Origin: a virus
DNA length: 64,000 nucleotides
Reading direction: 5' to 3' (one strand)
IMG/VR virus record: IMGVR_UViG_3300042448_001840
Location: 62,001-126,000 of that record
Shown: one piece after another, positions 46,903-55,671 of the stretch
How positions within the stretch are numbered: the first letter of the stretch is position 1
Layout: each line of letters starts with the position of its first letter
Translations under genes and position numbers: made by a program
Notes under the pieces: model-generated
Database searches by the model: none
Told to the model about the DNA's origin: nothing
What the model saw: only the letters and a program-made list of their open reading frames with translations

Positions 46903-47604
46903 TTACGGACGGATAATATTTGAATTAAGCCCTGAGTTTGTTACTGCGTCTTGGCTCAAAATGTCATTAAGCTTAAGAGAACTTTGATCAGCTTCTTTGT
47001 CCACCTTGATGGCGTACATAGGGCCGAGCTCTCTAGCTACATAAGTCATTGTTTCTTCGATAACGATATCGTCCATCGAAGCTCCCGAACCTTCGTTCAA
47101 GAGTTCAACTCCGTAGATTGAGCGAACTGCTGCTTGTCCATATTCATTAACAAAAGTTACTGTAATGTCAAATGGTGGAATTTGGTCAGCGTAATAAGGA
47201 ACCTTTTTAACAACGTCCTTGCTAAAATTACCAGCAGTTCCTAAACCAGCTATACCTCTACCTACTGACTGAGTATCACCTGGGAGTGTGTTATGTGCTC
47301 TGGTGTAGAACATTTGCTTTGAATCCTGTGATTCATAATTCTTGTCCAACATTGTGTAAAGTGCTGGGCGATCAAAAACTGTAAAAATTAATGATCCAGC
47401 GATGCCACGCTTTCCTCTTGAGAAAGATCTTGGGTTTGGTGAACCCATTGTGTAAATAGGTGCTTTTTCTCTTGTTACAGAAAATGTAATTCCTGAAAGT
47501 GCGCCAATCTCTACTCCACCAAAAGTTGCAACTATGTCTGCACCTGAAAATGTAGTATAAGTGTTAAGATATTTATTTACTGGGTTATATGATTCTGCTG
47601 CCAT
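46903..47604 (-). CDS. Major tail-tube protein
   Basis: This 233-residue protein directly follows the sheath gene (22-base gap) and has the strongest ribosome site of the group (GGAGGG). Motifs: FSGADIVATFGG, TFSVTREKAPIYTMGS, GKRGIAGSLIFTVFDRPALY, IPPFDITVTFVNEYGQAA and TYVARELGPM. Sheath followed by tube is the constant order in myoviruses. With the terminator after it, this pair would form the high-expression unit expected for the most abundant tail proteins. Confidence 0.87.
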   Translation of the reverse strand: MAAESYNPVNKYLNTYTTFSGADIVATFGGVEIGALSGITFSVTREKAPIYTMGSPNPRSFSRGKRGIAGSLIFTVFDRPALYTMLDKNYESQDSKQMFYTRAHNTLPGDTQSVGRGIAGLGTAGNFSKDVVKKVPYYADQIPPFDITVTFVNEYGQAAVRSIYGVELLNEGSGASMDDIVIEETMTYVARELGPMYAIKVDKEADQSSLKLNDILSQDAVTNSGLNSNIIRP

Positions 47605-47626
47605 TTGCTACCCTCCAACCGGTATA

Positions 47627-48940
47627 TTATATGTTAATGGATATTTGAACCTGGATCGAATTAAGTTCGAACGCAGGTGTTAATACGAGGTCTACAATCG
47701 CCATGTTATCTGAAGGAACATATGTAACATTGAAGTCACTCTCCAGCAAGGCACCTTTAACTTGCATCCCGCGTAAGCCTGAAGAAATTGCTGTTTCCAT
47801 TGAATTTCTTACTTGTATTGTTGATGGTTCGCCAATGAACTTTTGACATACTTGACGAACTAGTTGTGAAGCCTCATCTACGATTCTCTTAGTTGAGAGT
47901 CTTAGGTAGTCTGAATTTGCTGCCGAGTAAGTTACTGCTCCACCGAATACTGCAATCTTATTAAAGTTCAATATAACAGCGTTTACTGCTGCGGCATTCA
48001 GGGTTACTTGCTGCACTCTCGTAGGGGCGTAACGAAGAGCTTGAACATTGTAAAGAGCTTTGTTTGTTAGGCCCGTGTACGATGGTGTTCTACTCATAGT
48101 CGCCGCAAGCGATGCTGCTCCGTTTGAATAACCGTAATCTGTAGTTCCACCAGAAGTTGTTGTAGCGTATCCTACTGGTTTTACTTCTGTAGCTATAATT
48201 GAAACATACGAACCAACAGCCTTCATAAGCGCATTATTCCTGTCCGCCAAGAGTGCCAAAGAAGAAGACATATGTGATGAAACTTGCGCTGGTGTTAAAG
48301 TTTCTCTTGAACTTGCTACGTATGGCGCTATACCCATCACTGCAATGCACGGGTTTGTATTTTCGGAAATATCTTTTACTTTACTTGCTACCTTATATGC
48401 CCAGTTATTTGCTGTTGTATTGGAGTTGTTTGCGTGGAAAAGATAATCTTGTGCGTTTGGTGTCGCTCCTGTTGTGGCATCCCAGTCTGATGAATTGCCA
48501 CCTCTACCCCAAGGTATGATAACATCTGGGATTGCAGCTTCTGCTGCTGCAAAAGCTGCGTTAAAAATATCTTCGCCATAACTAGCAAATCCTGCGCTAG
48601 CGCTTTTTAGTTGTCCATTTGTGTGGTCAAACTGCGTGTCATAAGGAAGTGGAACAAGGTGAATTCTTTCTGCGCCTGCAGTAATCAATTCCAAAAATGC
48701 TTTATGGAGATCTGAACCAACACCAAAAGCGTCAATAACATCTTTCTCTGTAGTAGCTTGCACTACGTCAAGGTCAGCAACCTTGTTCATAGCATTATAA
48801 GCAGTTGTTTCCGTAGAAGGATCGAACTCATTTTTGTTTCTTTTGGCTATCGCCACAATTCTTGGTCCCGCTGGGACATCTTGCCTTGAGACGCTGTAGA
48901 AGCGATCTCTAATTAATGTTGTTACACCCGGTGTAGCCAT
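47627..48940 (-). CDS. Tail sheath protein
   Basis: This 437-residue protein begins MATPGVTTLIRDRF, the short N-terminal arm of sheath subunits that hooks neighbouring subunits. The C-terminal third (YLRLSTKRIVDEASQLVRQVCQKF, RNSMETAISSGLRGMQ, FNVTYVPSDNMAIVDLVL, ELNSIQVQISI) matches the conserved sheath C-terminal domain. An N-terminal part of ~330 residues holds a variable domain. GGAGG lies about 12 bases before the ATG. The contraction of this protein around the tube drives injection. A second, longer sheath-type protein lies at 49815-51719. Confidence 0.9.
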   Translation of the reverse strand: MATPGVTTLIRDRFYSVSRQDVPAGPRIVAIAKRNKNEFDPSTETTAYNAMNKVADLDVVQATTEKDVIDAFGVGSDLHKAFLELITAGAERIHLVPLPYDTQFDHTNGQLKSASAGFASYGEDIFNAAFAAAEAAIPDVIIPWGRGGNSSDWDATTGATPNAQDYLFHANNSNTTANNWAYKVASKVKDISENTNPCIAVMGIAPYVASSRETLTPAQVSSHMSSSLALLADRNNALMKAVGSYVSIIATEVKPVGYATTTSGGTTDYGYSNGAASLAATMSRTPSYTGLTNKALYNVQALRYAPTRVQQVTLNAAAVNAVILNFNKIAVFGGAVTYSAANSDYLRLSTKRIVDEASQLVRQVCQKFIGEPSTIQVRNSMETAISSGLRGMQVKGALLESDFNVTYVPSDNMAIVDLVLTPAFELNSIQVQISINI

Positions 48941-49042
48941 GTTATCTTTGAACCTCCGACAGAATAAGTCTTGTGATATAGTAACAACTAAGTCATAAAA
49001 ATAACTATCAATATATTAACTATGGGAATTTTAATACAGGTT
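48941..49042 (-). promoter_or_regulatory. 102-base gene-free leader before the sheath gene
   Basis: This AT-rich interval separates the neck gene from the sheath gene and is one of the longest gaps in the tail module. It contains the GGAGG of the sheath gene at its left end and several TATA-like hexamers on the minus strand (for example near 48977-48982), but no clear -35/-10 pair at 16-18 bases. A late promoter is likely from the expected abundance of sheath and tube, but I cannot point to it. Confidence 0.35.
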
Positions 49043-49813
49043 TTAATGACGTGGAGTAGCAGTATTCTCTAAGTCTATAAGGTTAATGTTTATATCTTCA
49101 TAATTTGGAGTTGCTGCGGCTAAGAATTCTGGCTCATAGGCCATAAACTGTCTTACATCTATAGCTATCTTTTCTATCGTATTAGCTTGTGCTGCAAAGA
49201 CCTTTTCGGTAGTGAGCATGTAAGTGACCGTTCTTTTGTGAACGTCCTTAGAATCCCTATTTACTTCTGAATCCGAAAGTCTTCTGGAGTAGACCAATTC
49301 TGAAGCCCCTATCTTTTTAAAGATTGGAGTATACTCCAGCATGAAGTCCTCAAAAGATTCTATTAAAGATTCAACCAAATAAGAGTTGTCCTGGTCATCA
49401 CAAACAGAATTTGAATCTGGTCCTAATCTTTTTCCAACTGGAGACATGGCCGTAAATGCAACAACGTTCTGGAATCTTTGACCATAAACGTAAACATTAT
49501 TATTTGTTATTTGTCTCATTCTAGGTTTAGGTTCAACCGAATGAGCTTTTCTTAATTCTAAAGAATACACTATTATTGCATCTGTGGTATCGTATTCTTG
49601 AGTTGCTGGGTTAAACCAGGTAAAAGAATTATCCCCATTTGACGTTGCCTTGATCGGATAGTTCGGAAAGCTTTCTTCCCATAAAGATTTTACAGCTGAT
49701 ATAAATTCCAGGTAACTTAAATTCCCATCAGACTGGAGTATGTTTGCAAAACGCGATTTATCCATCGCATCTGCCAAGCCAAGCTTTGGCATGCTGATCG
49801 GTAATTGTGCCAT
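49043..49813 (-). CDS. Neck / tail-completion-like protein of unknown family
   Basis: This 256-residue protein lies between the two sheath-type genes, a position held in myoviruses by neck or tail-terminator proteins. Residues ~28-75 (YLEFISAVKSLWEESFPNYP, FTWFNPATQEYDTTDAIIVYSLE) and ~160-215 (FEDFMLEYTPIFKKIGASELVYSRRLSD, KRTVTYMLTTEKVF) have the alternating helix and strand pattern of small ring-forming connector proteins. No catalytic motif is seen. The last 30 residues hold two Ala-Thr-Pro triplets (AATPNYED and TATPRH), the same tripeptide that is dispersed in the 1564-residue protein. The family is not recognised. Confidence 0.65.
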   Translation of the reverse strand: MAQLPISMPKLGLADAMDKSRFANILQSDGNLSYLEFISAVKSLWEESFPNYPIKATSNGDNSFTWFNPATQEYDTTDAIIVYSLELRKAHSVEPKPRMRQITNNNVYVYGQRFQNVVAFTAMSPVGKRLGPDSNSVCDDQDNSYLVESLIESFEDFMLEYTPIFKKIGASELVYSRRLSDSEVNRDSKDVHKRTVTYMLTTEKVFAAQANTIEKIAIDVRQFMAYEPEFLAAATPNYEDININLIDLENTATPRH

Positions 49814-49814
49814 C

Positions 49815-51719
49815 TTAAGCCGCCGGTCCTGCTGATAAAGAAAGGTTAATTTTTTTCAAACCTAAAGAAGAAGTTAAATTAATATTTAATATTAATAGAC
49901 CTTGTTCCTGTTCAGATTGTTCTGCCTTAAATTCATAGTCAACAATTGAACCATTCTTCTTTAATGTTGACAACATATTAGTAACACTAGTTACAACCTT
50001 GTCATACCCAAATTTTCCTATGTAATCATAGCCGTACGCTTTGACTTGGCTAGCTACATATGAAGTTAACCTCATTTGCGGAAGTTTCGAAAACACAGAA
50101 TTAACATTTGAAAGGGTGTAATCACTGGTCAGGTACACTTCATATACATTACCCCTACGTGCTTTAGTGCCTCTATATATTGTGTTTATGCCGATTGAGT
50201 CAAGTGTATTTAATTGAGTAGAATTTAGGTCTACACCGTACAAAGATAAAGCCCCTGGAATTCTTTTTCTTGTTAAGCCCATATTTAATTGAGACTGGGC
50301 TATCATCCCAGCAACAGCTGCTGCAACTGAAGCGGTGTAGGTGTTGTCTATTTGCAGGTGAGAGAACACAGCCTCCCCATATACTGGCACAACGTATCTT
50401 CCTATGTCAGAAGCAATTTGCGTGCTAGAGGTAGTATTAATAAATGTAGTATATTTGTATCTAAGATATTTGCTATTTTGAATCAACTCAATATCGGATG
50501 AACTTATTCCATTTCCCCTACTGCCTATAACGCCAATTTGCACATACCCAGTTTCATTGTGGAAATCATTGCAATAGTGCACGAGTTGTGACAAGAAATC
50601 TACTCCACCAGTTTTTATTATAGAAGCTTCTAATGGAACAATTATATCTATATAGTCTAATTGTTTTATAATACTATATGTTTCAATCAATCTTTCATAA
50701 TATTTTTCATAGAAAGTTTTAAGAGTTTGTCCATTAAAAACGGCATAAGCTTTGTTTCTATCTTCTACGCTTAAAACATATTCCGACATCGGGGCTGCCG
50801 CGCATATGAATATGTTTCTTGCGCCTGCGCCATATGCATCTAATACGCCCCTAAGTAAAGGGCTGTTCTTGTTCCCAGATAAAAGATCTATTGCGTTTTG
50901 TACTGAGTTTATTTTTACTGGATTATTTAATTCTAGCCCATCTGCGTGGCCTATTAATAATATAGACTGCATATTAGTTTGGCTCAGGTCATCATAAGAC
51001 GGTTTGTAAGTTATTGTTGCAGATTTATTCCCTTGACCAACACCTGAGACTAAATCGTATAAAGTATCTTTTAGTTCAAATTGAACCGTTGAACTCAATA
51101 AATTTCCGTCGATGTAAGTTCTAGCTACAATAGTGTAAATGCCGCTGAATAAAGAATTTTGTGCTTCTATATTTTCTGGAATTCTATAATTAAAAACAAA
51201 CTCAGTTGTTCCATTTCTCTCTATGTAGGCGTCAGGGCTTGTCGTGGAATTTGTATATCTATAAGATATAGGAACTCCTATAATTGCCCCTGATTGGTCA
51301 AGGCCCCTATAAACACTAACTGTAACGTCTGAACCATTTGCTATTGGATCGTAGGATAAACCGCCATTTAATAAGGCGGAAGTAACAGACGCTGTTCCAG
51401 AAGAAACAACAACGCTGACATTTGATTCTACTGTTCTATAACTAAATGTATTATTAGTTACCTCTTCTATTGTATGTAATCCATTAAATACTGAATCTAC
51501 TCCAGCAATTGTAACTGCTTGTCCAACTTGAAAACCGTGGTTAACAACTGTAGTTATTGTTGCTTTGTTGTTTAATATTTGTTTAAATGAAATATTTTTA
51601 GAATTAGTTGATGTAGTTGAAGTCGACCTAGCATCACCGACAAATGTAAATCTAAATTTTAATCGTTGATTTTTTTTTACTATTAACACCTTAAACCTGT
51701 TTTTCTCTAGTTGCTCCAA
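49815..51719 (-). CDS. Second tail-sheath-type protein with extra N-terminal beta domains
   Basis: The frame opens at TTG (51717-51719); a GTG at 51687-51689, just after the stop of the overlapping gene, is an alternative start. Residues ~45-110 (ATITTVVNHGFQVGQAVTIAGV ... FNGLHTIEEV) are an FCCH-like beta module common in phage virion proteins, followed by an Ig-like segment to ~225. From ~245 the chain is sheath-like: MQSILLIGHADG, VQNAIDLLSG, GAGARNIFICAAA, LYGVDLNSTQLNTLDSIGINTIYRG and a C-terminal LLILNINLTSSLGLKKI strand. It probably forms a specialised sheath ring, for example at the collar, or a decorated sheath. The main sheath gene at 47627 is separate and divergent. Confidence 0.75.
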   Translation of the reverse strand: MEQLEKNRFKVLIVKKNQRLKFRFTFVGDARSTSTTSTNSKNISFKQILNNKATITTVVNHGFQVGQAVTIAGVDSVFNGLHTIEEVTNNTFSYRTVESNVSVVVSSGTASVTSALLNGGLSYDPIANGSDVTVSVYRGLDQSGAIIGVPISYRYTNSTTSPDAYIERNGTTEFVFNYRIPENIEAQNSLFSGIYTIVARTYIDGNLLSSTVQFELKDTLYDLVSGVGQGNKSATITYKPSYDDLSQTNMQSILLIGHADGLELNNPVKINSVQNAIDLLSGNKNSPLLRGVLDAYGAGARNIFICAAAPMSEYVLSVEDRNKAYAVFNGQTLKTFYEKYYERLIETYSIIKQLDYIDIIVPLEASIIKTGGVDFLSQLVHYCNDFHNETGYVQIGVIGSRGNGISSSDIELIQNSKYLRYKYTTFINTTSSTQIASDIGRYVVPVYGEAVFSHLQIDNTYTASVAAAVAGMIAQSQLNMGLTRKRIPGALSLYGVDLNSTQLNTLDSIGINTIYRGTKARRGNVYEVYLTSDYTLSNVNSVFSKLPQMRLTSYVASQVKAYGYDYIGKFGYDKVVTSVTNMLSTLKKNGSIVDYEFKAEQSEQEQGLLILNINLTSSLGLKKINLSLSAGPAA

Positions 51720-52065
51720 CTGTCCAGTAAACTATTTTTCCGCCCTTGCCTCTTATCGGAGCACTTGTATCTATCACATATATAGTGTGTTTGTTCGCAG
51801 CGTTGGGAATCATCTCGTAAATTCTATCACCCTCCCCTGGATTAACGGAGCCTTCAAAGTAATAAACTACATCAGAATTAACGACTATCCCCTCGTCTTC
51901 TTCGCTAGCTGATTTGGCTTCAAATCTTCCTTTTGGGAAAACGCTTCTCGTGGTTACTTGCTGAAGGTTATCTTCGTAATTGCCATTAGCTTTTTTTCTT
52001 TGTATAAAAACATCATAGCCCCATTTTTTTAAAATGTTCATAAATGATTTTTCAAGATTAATCAT
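51691..52065 (-). CDS. Small head-tail connector-like protein
   Basis: This 124-residue protein overlaps its neighbours by 8 and about 29 bases. A helical N-terminus (NLEKSFMNILKKWGYDVFIQRK) leads into a beta-rich body (VVYYFEGSVNPGEGDRIYEM, HTIYVIDTSAPI, IVYWTVGATR). This is the size and layout of the stopper or head-closure proteins that follow the adaptor in tailed phages. No family motif is certain. The flanking adaptor-like and sheath-like genes give most of the support. Confidence 0.6.
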   Translation of the reverse strand: MINLEKSFMNILKKWGYDVFIQRKKANGNYEDNLQQVTTRSVFPKGRFEAKSASEEDEGIVVNSDVVYYFEGSVNPGEGDRIYEMIPNAANKHTIYVIDTSAPIRGKGGKIVYWTVGATREKQV

Positions 52066-52957
52066 AATTATGCAAACCCCTCTTAGGGATAGGGTCGTAA
52101 GATAGCTCCCTAGATCTACTCGTCCCGTAAAGATCTCTGTCTGTCAAATAAGTATTTCTTCCTGTATCTGGATCTATATAATTCCCAGCATTTATAACTG
52201 GCATTGTAGGTAGTCCCTTTGGCTGGAAGCCTCTAGCTCCAGTTATGCCAGCTAACATTTCTTTTCTCAATGCTGCTGCAATCTGGCACCACGTGACAGC
52301 ATTGCCCCTGCTTATGTTTGTCCTTGGGAGATTTCTTGCTGTGACGGTTAGGTCCCCCAATTGCACAGAGACGTCATCGTCGCCGCCATAACTATATGTC
52401 CTACTGAGGTCACAAGCTGTAGCCGCTTTTATATATTCTAAGCTAGTATAGTTTATTCCAGATGCTGGATTAGAATCATTAAATCCATAAATATCTCTGA
52501 CCTCCATTGAATGATAATGAATTATTTCCCCAATTTCAAGCAAAGATGCTTCCGGGAAATAGGCTTGCATTTCTTCTGGGTTTAAATAAATCGGATCAAC
52601 GTCTGCTGCAAACATAATTATCTCATCTGCTTTTAGCGTTATAATTGGCTTATAGGTATCGGTTGACGTACTTACATAAAGCTGCTGGTTAACTGTTATT
52701 GAAGTTCCACCGGGTATATTGCCTACGAAAACTATTTTATACGTGTCAGCAACCGTGGGGGTAAAATCGTAATAGTATTCTGAGCTAGTAAGAGCAGTCG
52801 CAGTAGTCGAAACAATTTGAGTATTATCTGATTTATAAACAGTGACCAAAACAGAGGTAGGACTGACTAGTATTTGTGCCCCAGTAACATTGTTTACGTC
52901 AACAAACTTTACTTTTATTCTTACTTGATCATTTACCAATACGGTGTCAGTTAACAT
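52058..52957 (-). CDS. Head-tail adaptor-like protein with N-terminal Ig-like domain
   Basis: This 299-residue protein follows GGAGC. Residues ~1-95 (VNDQVRIKVKFVDVNNV, VLVTVYKSDNTQIVS, YYYDFTPTVADTYKIVFVG) form an Ig-like beta domain of the kind appended to virion proteins. Residues ~120-240 are helical (LNPEEMQAYFPEASLLEIGEIIHYHSMEVRDIYGF, LEYIKAATACDLSRTY, AVTWCQIAAALRKEML), as in connector adaptors that dock under the portal. The order adaptor, stopper, sheath, neck fits a head-tail interface. No portal or capsid gene is in the window; those are expected outside it. Confidence 0.6.
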   Translation of the reverse strand: MLTDTVLVNDQVRIKVKFVDVNNVTGAQILVSPTSVLVTVYKSDNTQIVSTTATALTSSEYYYDFTPTVADTYKIVFVGNIPGGTSITVNQQLYVSTSTDTYKPIITLKADEIIMFAADVDPIYLNPEEMQAYFPEASLLEIGEIIHYHSMEVRDIYGFNDSNPASGINYTSLEYIKAATACDLSRTYSYGGDDDVSVQLGDLTVTARNLPRTNISRGNAVTWCQIAAALRKEMLAGITGARGFQPKGLPTMPVINAGNYIDPDTGRNTYLTDRDLYGTSRSRELSYDPIPKRGLHNYD

Positions 52958-52999
52958 GGGAGCTCCAAAAGAAATTAATATTTAATATAGTAATTATAC

Positions 53000-53287
53000 T
53001 TATCCTATTATGGATATTTGCCCACTTACACCAACTGATATAACTTGGGCTGAAGATATAGCGCTTACGTCTTTGTCCAAAACCTCTACAGAAACAATTC
53101 CTTGAGGGTTTATGTCTATGCTTAAAACGCCAATTGTTGTTAAATTTGAATAATCTTCGTTCGAAGCATAAAATATTGTTATATTATTTAATACAATTGG
53201 GTTTATTAGGCTATCTGCATAAATTATTAAAATACCATCATAAGACACATTAGGACTATTGTAGGCTATTTCTTCTCCGTATTTCAT
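53000..53287 (-). CDS. Small beta-rich protein, possibly virion-associated
   Basis: This 95-residue protein starts at an ATG overlapping the preceding stop in an ATGA junction. Alternating hydrophobic stretches (GILIIYADSLINPIVL, ITIFYASNED, VLSIDINPQGIVSVEVLDKD, VISVGVSGQISI) suggest a small beta sandwich. It lies just before the adaptor gene, so a minor connector or decoration role is possible. No known family is recognised. Confidence 0.55.
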   Translation of the reverse strand: MKYGEEIAYNSPNVSYDGILIIYADSLINPIVLNNITIFYASNEDYSNLTTIGVLSIDINPQGIVSVEVLDKDVSAISSAQVISVGVSGQISIIG

Positions 53288-53433
53288 GATTTAAATTGCT
53301 TTTCCCTCTTTGCTTGCTTGGTCCCGTCTTGTGGTATCCACTGATGCAAAGTCAACCAATCTAAAGTTGAATATTTTTCAATGTTTAAAGTTTTGTCTAA
53401 AATGGGCATACTCTCATTTTTGTTTTCTACCAT
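53284..53433 (-). CDS. Very small protein, unknown
   Basis: This 49-residue reading starts at the ATG at 53433 (MVENKNESMPILD). The frame can be extended to a TTG at 53469, but the added residues (LCPINRVVVL) look less natural. It contains NIEKYSTLDWLTLHQWIPQDG and a basic C-terminus. ATGA coupling to the next gene favours a real gene. There is no recognisable function. The 122 bases upstream, to 53555, hold no gene I can support. Confidence 0.4.
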   Translation of the reverse strand: MVENKNESMPILDKTLNIEKYSTLDWLTLHQWIPQDGTKQAKREKQFKS

Positions 53434-53555
53434 TAAGACCACCACCCGGTTTATAGGACATAAGATCAAGCTACTGGTTCGTATGCGCTCACTGCGTGAA
53501 TGAATACAACCCTATTAGCAATTAAATCAAATAGTAACAATCAAAATTTAAAACT

Positions 53556-54431
53556 TCATCCCTGGGTTAAGGCTCCAACTAATCGCAATACCTCAGCAGC
53601 GTTTTGATTGTTAGCATAATCTTTAGACGCTAAATTAGCTAAATCTTCTCTCAAGAATGGTAAATATAAATTTGCCATTCTGGTAGCTATATCGGTTGAC
53701 TCTAATGGATTATATATCTTTTCTCTAAGCTTTTCATTTGCGCTACCATGGCCATACCAACCGAGGTAGCTATACCTAACTCCGCTTTCTACGGGCAACA
53801 CTTGATGAGTAGCTATATAATTGCTTGGGAACATCAATATATCACCTTTTTTAGGCTTATATTTTATATTTAAATAATTAAAATAATGCTCTCCACCAAT
53901 ATAGTCATCGTTCACATACACTACAGAACCAACTACATTCTTCGCAGCGAACTGCATTTGCGGTTCTTCTAGACCAAAGATGTAATCACAACTATTATCG
54001 GAATGTGGGCCCAAGTATGACCCGGGACCATAGGATACAACATGCCCCTTGGATCTCCACCATATACACTTAAATAACATAGGGTATTCCATTATATACT
54101 GCAGTAAACACTTATACTTTATATCTTCGATAAAAGCTAACAAAACAATTGATTCAAGAGATTTATCTTCATGTATCTCTACGCTTCTAAAGGGCATTTC
54201 GTTGACGGTTTTTTCGTTAAAATAATAACCACTTCTATTTATATAGCAGGGCGCGCCAGTATCGGGGTTGATTGATGGTTTGTACATGTTTTCTTTTTCC
54301 CTCAATATATGGCCGCTAGCCCATTCGACAAAGTAGTCCCAATCTACGTCCAAGACTTGTTCAAAAAGTAATATTCCGTCACCCAACTTTTTTGGAGATA
54401 CTTTTTTGTAATTAAACTTTTCTTTCAACAT
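53556..54431 (-). CDS. 2-oxoglutarate/Fe(II) oxygenase, prolyl-4-hydroxylase-like (copy 1)
   Basis: This 291-residue protein has a C-terminal double-stranded beta-helix with the iron ligands H-x-D in GPHSDNS (about residue 142) and the distal His in ATHQVLPVESG (~207). An Arg in GVRYS follows, for the 2-oxoglutarate carboxylate. VVYVNDDYIGGEHYF and KPKKGDILMFPSNY are the family's conserved connecting strands. Members hydroxylate proline, lysine or other residues, or small molecules. The N-terminal ~120 residues are specific to this copy (INRSGYYFNEKTVNEM). Three more paralogues lie within 10 kb. The start ATG has no clear ribosome site. The substrate is unknown; phage structural proteins are one candidate. 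Confidence 0.82.
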   Translation of the reverse strand: MLKEKFNYKKVSPKKLGDGILLFEQVLDVDWDYFVEWASGHILREKENMYKPSINPDTGAPCYINRSGYYFNEKTVNEMPFRSVEIHEDKSLESIVLLAFIEDIKYKCLLQYIMEYPMLFKCIWWRSKGHVVSYGPGSYLGPHSDNSCDYIFGLEEPQMQFAAKNVVGSVVYVNDDYIGGEHYFNYLNIKYKPKKGDILMFPSNYIATHQVLPVESGVRYSYLGWYGHGSANEKLREKIYNPLESTDIATRMANLYLPFLREDLANLASKDYANNQNAAEVLRLVGALTQG

Positions 54432-54471
54432 TACGATGCCATCCTGACTGTATGCGATACGCCTAATTATA

Positions 54472-54921
54472 TCACAAACATTTAAGTTGAGTTTTCTTTA
54501 AGTAGTCATAATTTTCTTTTTTTATATATTTTGAAAAGAAAAATAAATTGGCAGTAAACACTTCCGGCGATAAAACTTTATCGACATTATATTGAGGCTT
54601 CCACCTCACCGCATTGTGAAATTTATCGAGCAAATATATGGTGCCCCTACCATAAGCCCCCTGCTTTACCTTACGGTCTATGGGATTAATCCTATAAATA
54701 TAATATGAATTACCATTATCTATACCATCTAAAAAGCCATTATCAGAATCTATATTCAAGATTCTTTTATCCATTTTATATAAAAGAGATTTTATAGCCA
54801 ATGAAGAAAAATTTTCTACGTTTACAATAAGCTCGATACTTCCGCTAATGTGGAGAGAGTTATTGCTGGTGGTGCAGTATGAATAGCTGTTTAGCTTTGG
54901 TTCTAGAAAAAACGTATCCAT
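54472..54921 (-). CDS. Unknown protein in the modification cluster
   Basis: This 149-residue protein starts with an ATG at 54921, directly after a TATAAATA-like sequence, without a Shine-Dalgarno. It shows a beta-type first half (NNSLHISGSIELIVNVENFSS) and a Tyr/Lys-rich second half (GNSYYIYRINPIDRKVKQGAYGRGTIYLLDKF). No catalytic motif is recognised. It sits between an oxygenase and a sulfotransferase-like gene, so a role in the same modification pathway is possible but not shown. Confidence 0.5.
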   Translation of the reverse strand: MDTFFLEPKLNSYSYCTTSNNSLHISGSIELIVNVENFSSLAIKSLLYKMDKRILNIDSDNGFLDGIDNGNSYYIYRINPIDRKVKQGAYGRGTIYLLDKFHNAVRWKPQYNVDKVLSPEVFTANLFFFSKYIKKENYDYLKKTQLKCL

Positions 54922-54936
54922 ATTTATATTATGATA

Positions 54937-55608
54937 TTAGATTATCCCTAATATCATATCGTATAACTTATCTAATTCATTTAATTTTAAAGTAAAATTA
55001 TTTAGAATGTATTGCTCAATAGTGTCATTGGCCGTAGAATTATGACCCGGTATATTAATTAATTTATTCTCAAATTTATAATTACTAATATTTTCTATAT
55101 TAAATTTTTTTCTAATGTCTTCCATCAAATTGTGGGAGCTATAAAGCAAAGTATCAAATGTGGCAATAAAAAAATTATTCTTATATTTATCCTTCGCATT
55201 TAAAATATATCGAAAGTATTCCAAATGGGTGTCTAGGATGTGATCTATTGTTTCTTTGAAAATCATAGAACGTATATAAGCGTCCAAAGTCTTTTCATCT
55301 TTATATATATGTTCAATGTTATCTTTTTTATTCTGATAAGACACCAATGAAGATGCTGTCCCCAAGCTTCTTCTTAAAGTAACTACGCAGGGGATACCTT
55401 TTGACAGGCTTCTTTCAATATTGGATACTTCATGAGTTAAGGCTCTATTTATAGAGATGGTAGGAAAAGTTTCCAATAAAAGTTTTCTAAGGCTATTATT
55501 GCCTTGGCGCTGAAAACCGTCAACGCAAAAAAGATGTGTACTTTTACTACTTATCGGTCTGGTAAAATTCAATAAATTATAATAACTTCTTATATCTACT
55601 GTGTCCAT
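54937..55608 (-). CDS. Sulfotransferase-like P-loop protein
   Basis: This 223-residue protein has CVDGFQRQGNNSLRKLL at about residues 28-43, in the position and shape of the PAPS 5'-phosphosulfate loop ([FYW]-x-R-x-G-x-x-x-[LF]). CVVTLRRSLGTASSLVSY follows at ~73-90, resembling the 3'-phosphate block with R-x-[PS]-x-x-x-x-S. The canonical Ser/Thr after Gly is Asn here, which is a departure. The distance between the blocks and a C-terminal helical region (KLNELDKLYDMI) also fit. A sulfate transferred to glycan or protein hydroxyls would fit a virion- or surface-modification cassette. A kinase with the same fold is the main alternative. Confidence 0.55.
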   Translation of the reverse strand: MDTVDIRSYYNLLNFTRPISSKSTHLFCVDGFQRQGNNSLRKLLLETFPTISINRALTHEVSNIERSLSKGIPCVVTLRRSLGTASSLVSYQNKKDNIEHIYKDEKTLDAYIRSMIFKETIDHILDTHLEYFRYILNAKDKYKNNFFIATFDTLLYSSHNLMEDIRKKFNIENISNYKFENKLINIPGHNSTANDTIEQYILNNFTLKLNELDKLYDMILGII

Positions 55609-55654
55609 GTAAGACCAAATTCTAACTCATCCATAGATTACCAAATCTACAACA

Positions 55655-55671
55655 CAAAGACTTAGTCTTTG
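55655..55671. repeat. Perfect short inverted repeat at a gene junction
   Basis: CAAAGACT-T-AGTCTTTG is an 8-bp palindrome around one base. It overlaps the stop codon of the 55662-56459 gene and lies ~50 bases before the sulfotransferase-like start. It could be an operator or a weak hairpin. No T-tract follows, so it is not a convincing terminator. Confidence 0.4.

Noticed and set aside
53434-53555. Gene, tRNA or promoter in the gap before the small 53284 gene
   Set aside because: No cloverleaf, no open frame with a ribosome site and no -35/-10 pair at acceptable spacing was found.
55655-55671. Palindrome as a terminator
   Set aside because: The loop would be only 1-5 bases, no T-tract follows, and downstream genes are packed as if co-transcribed.
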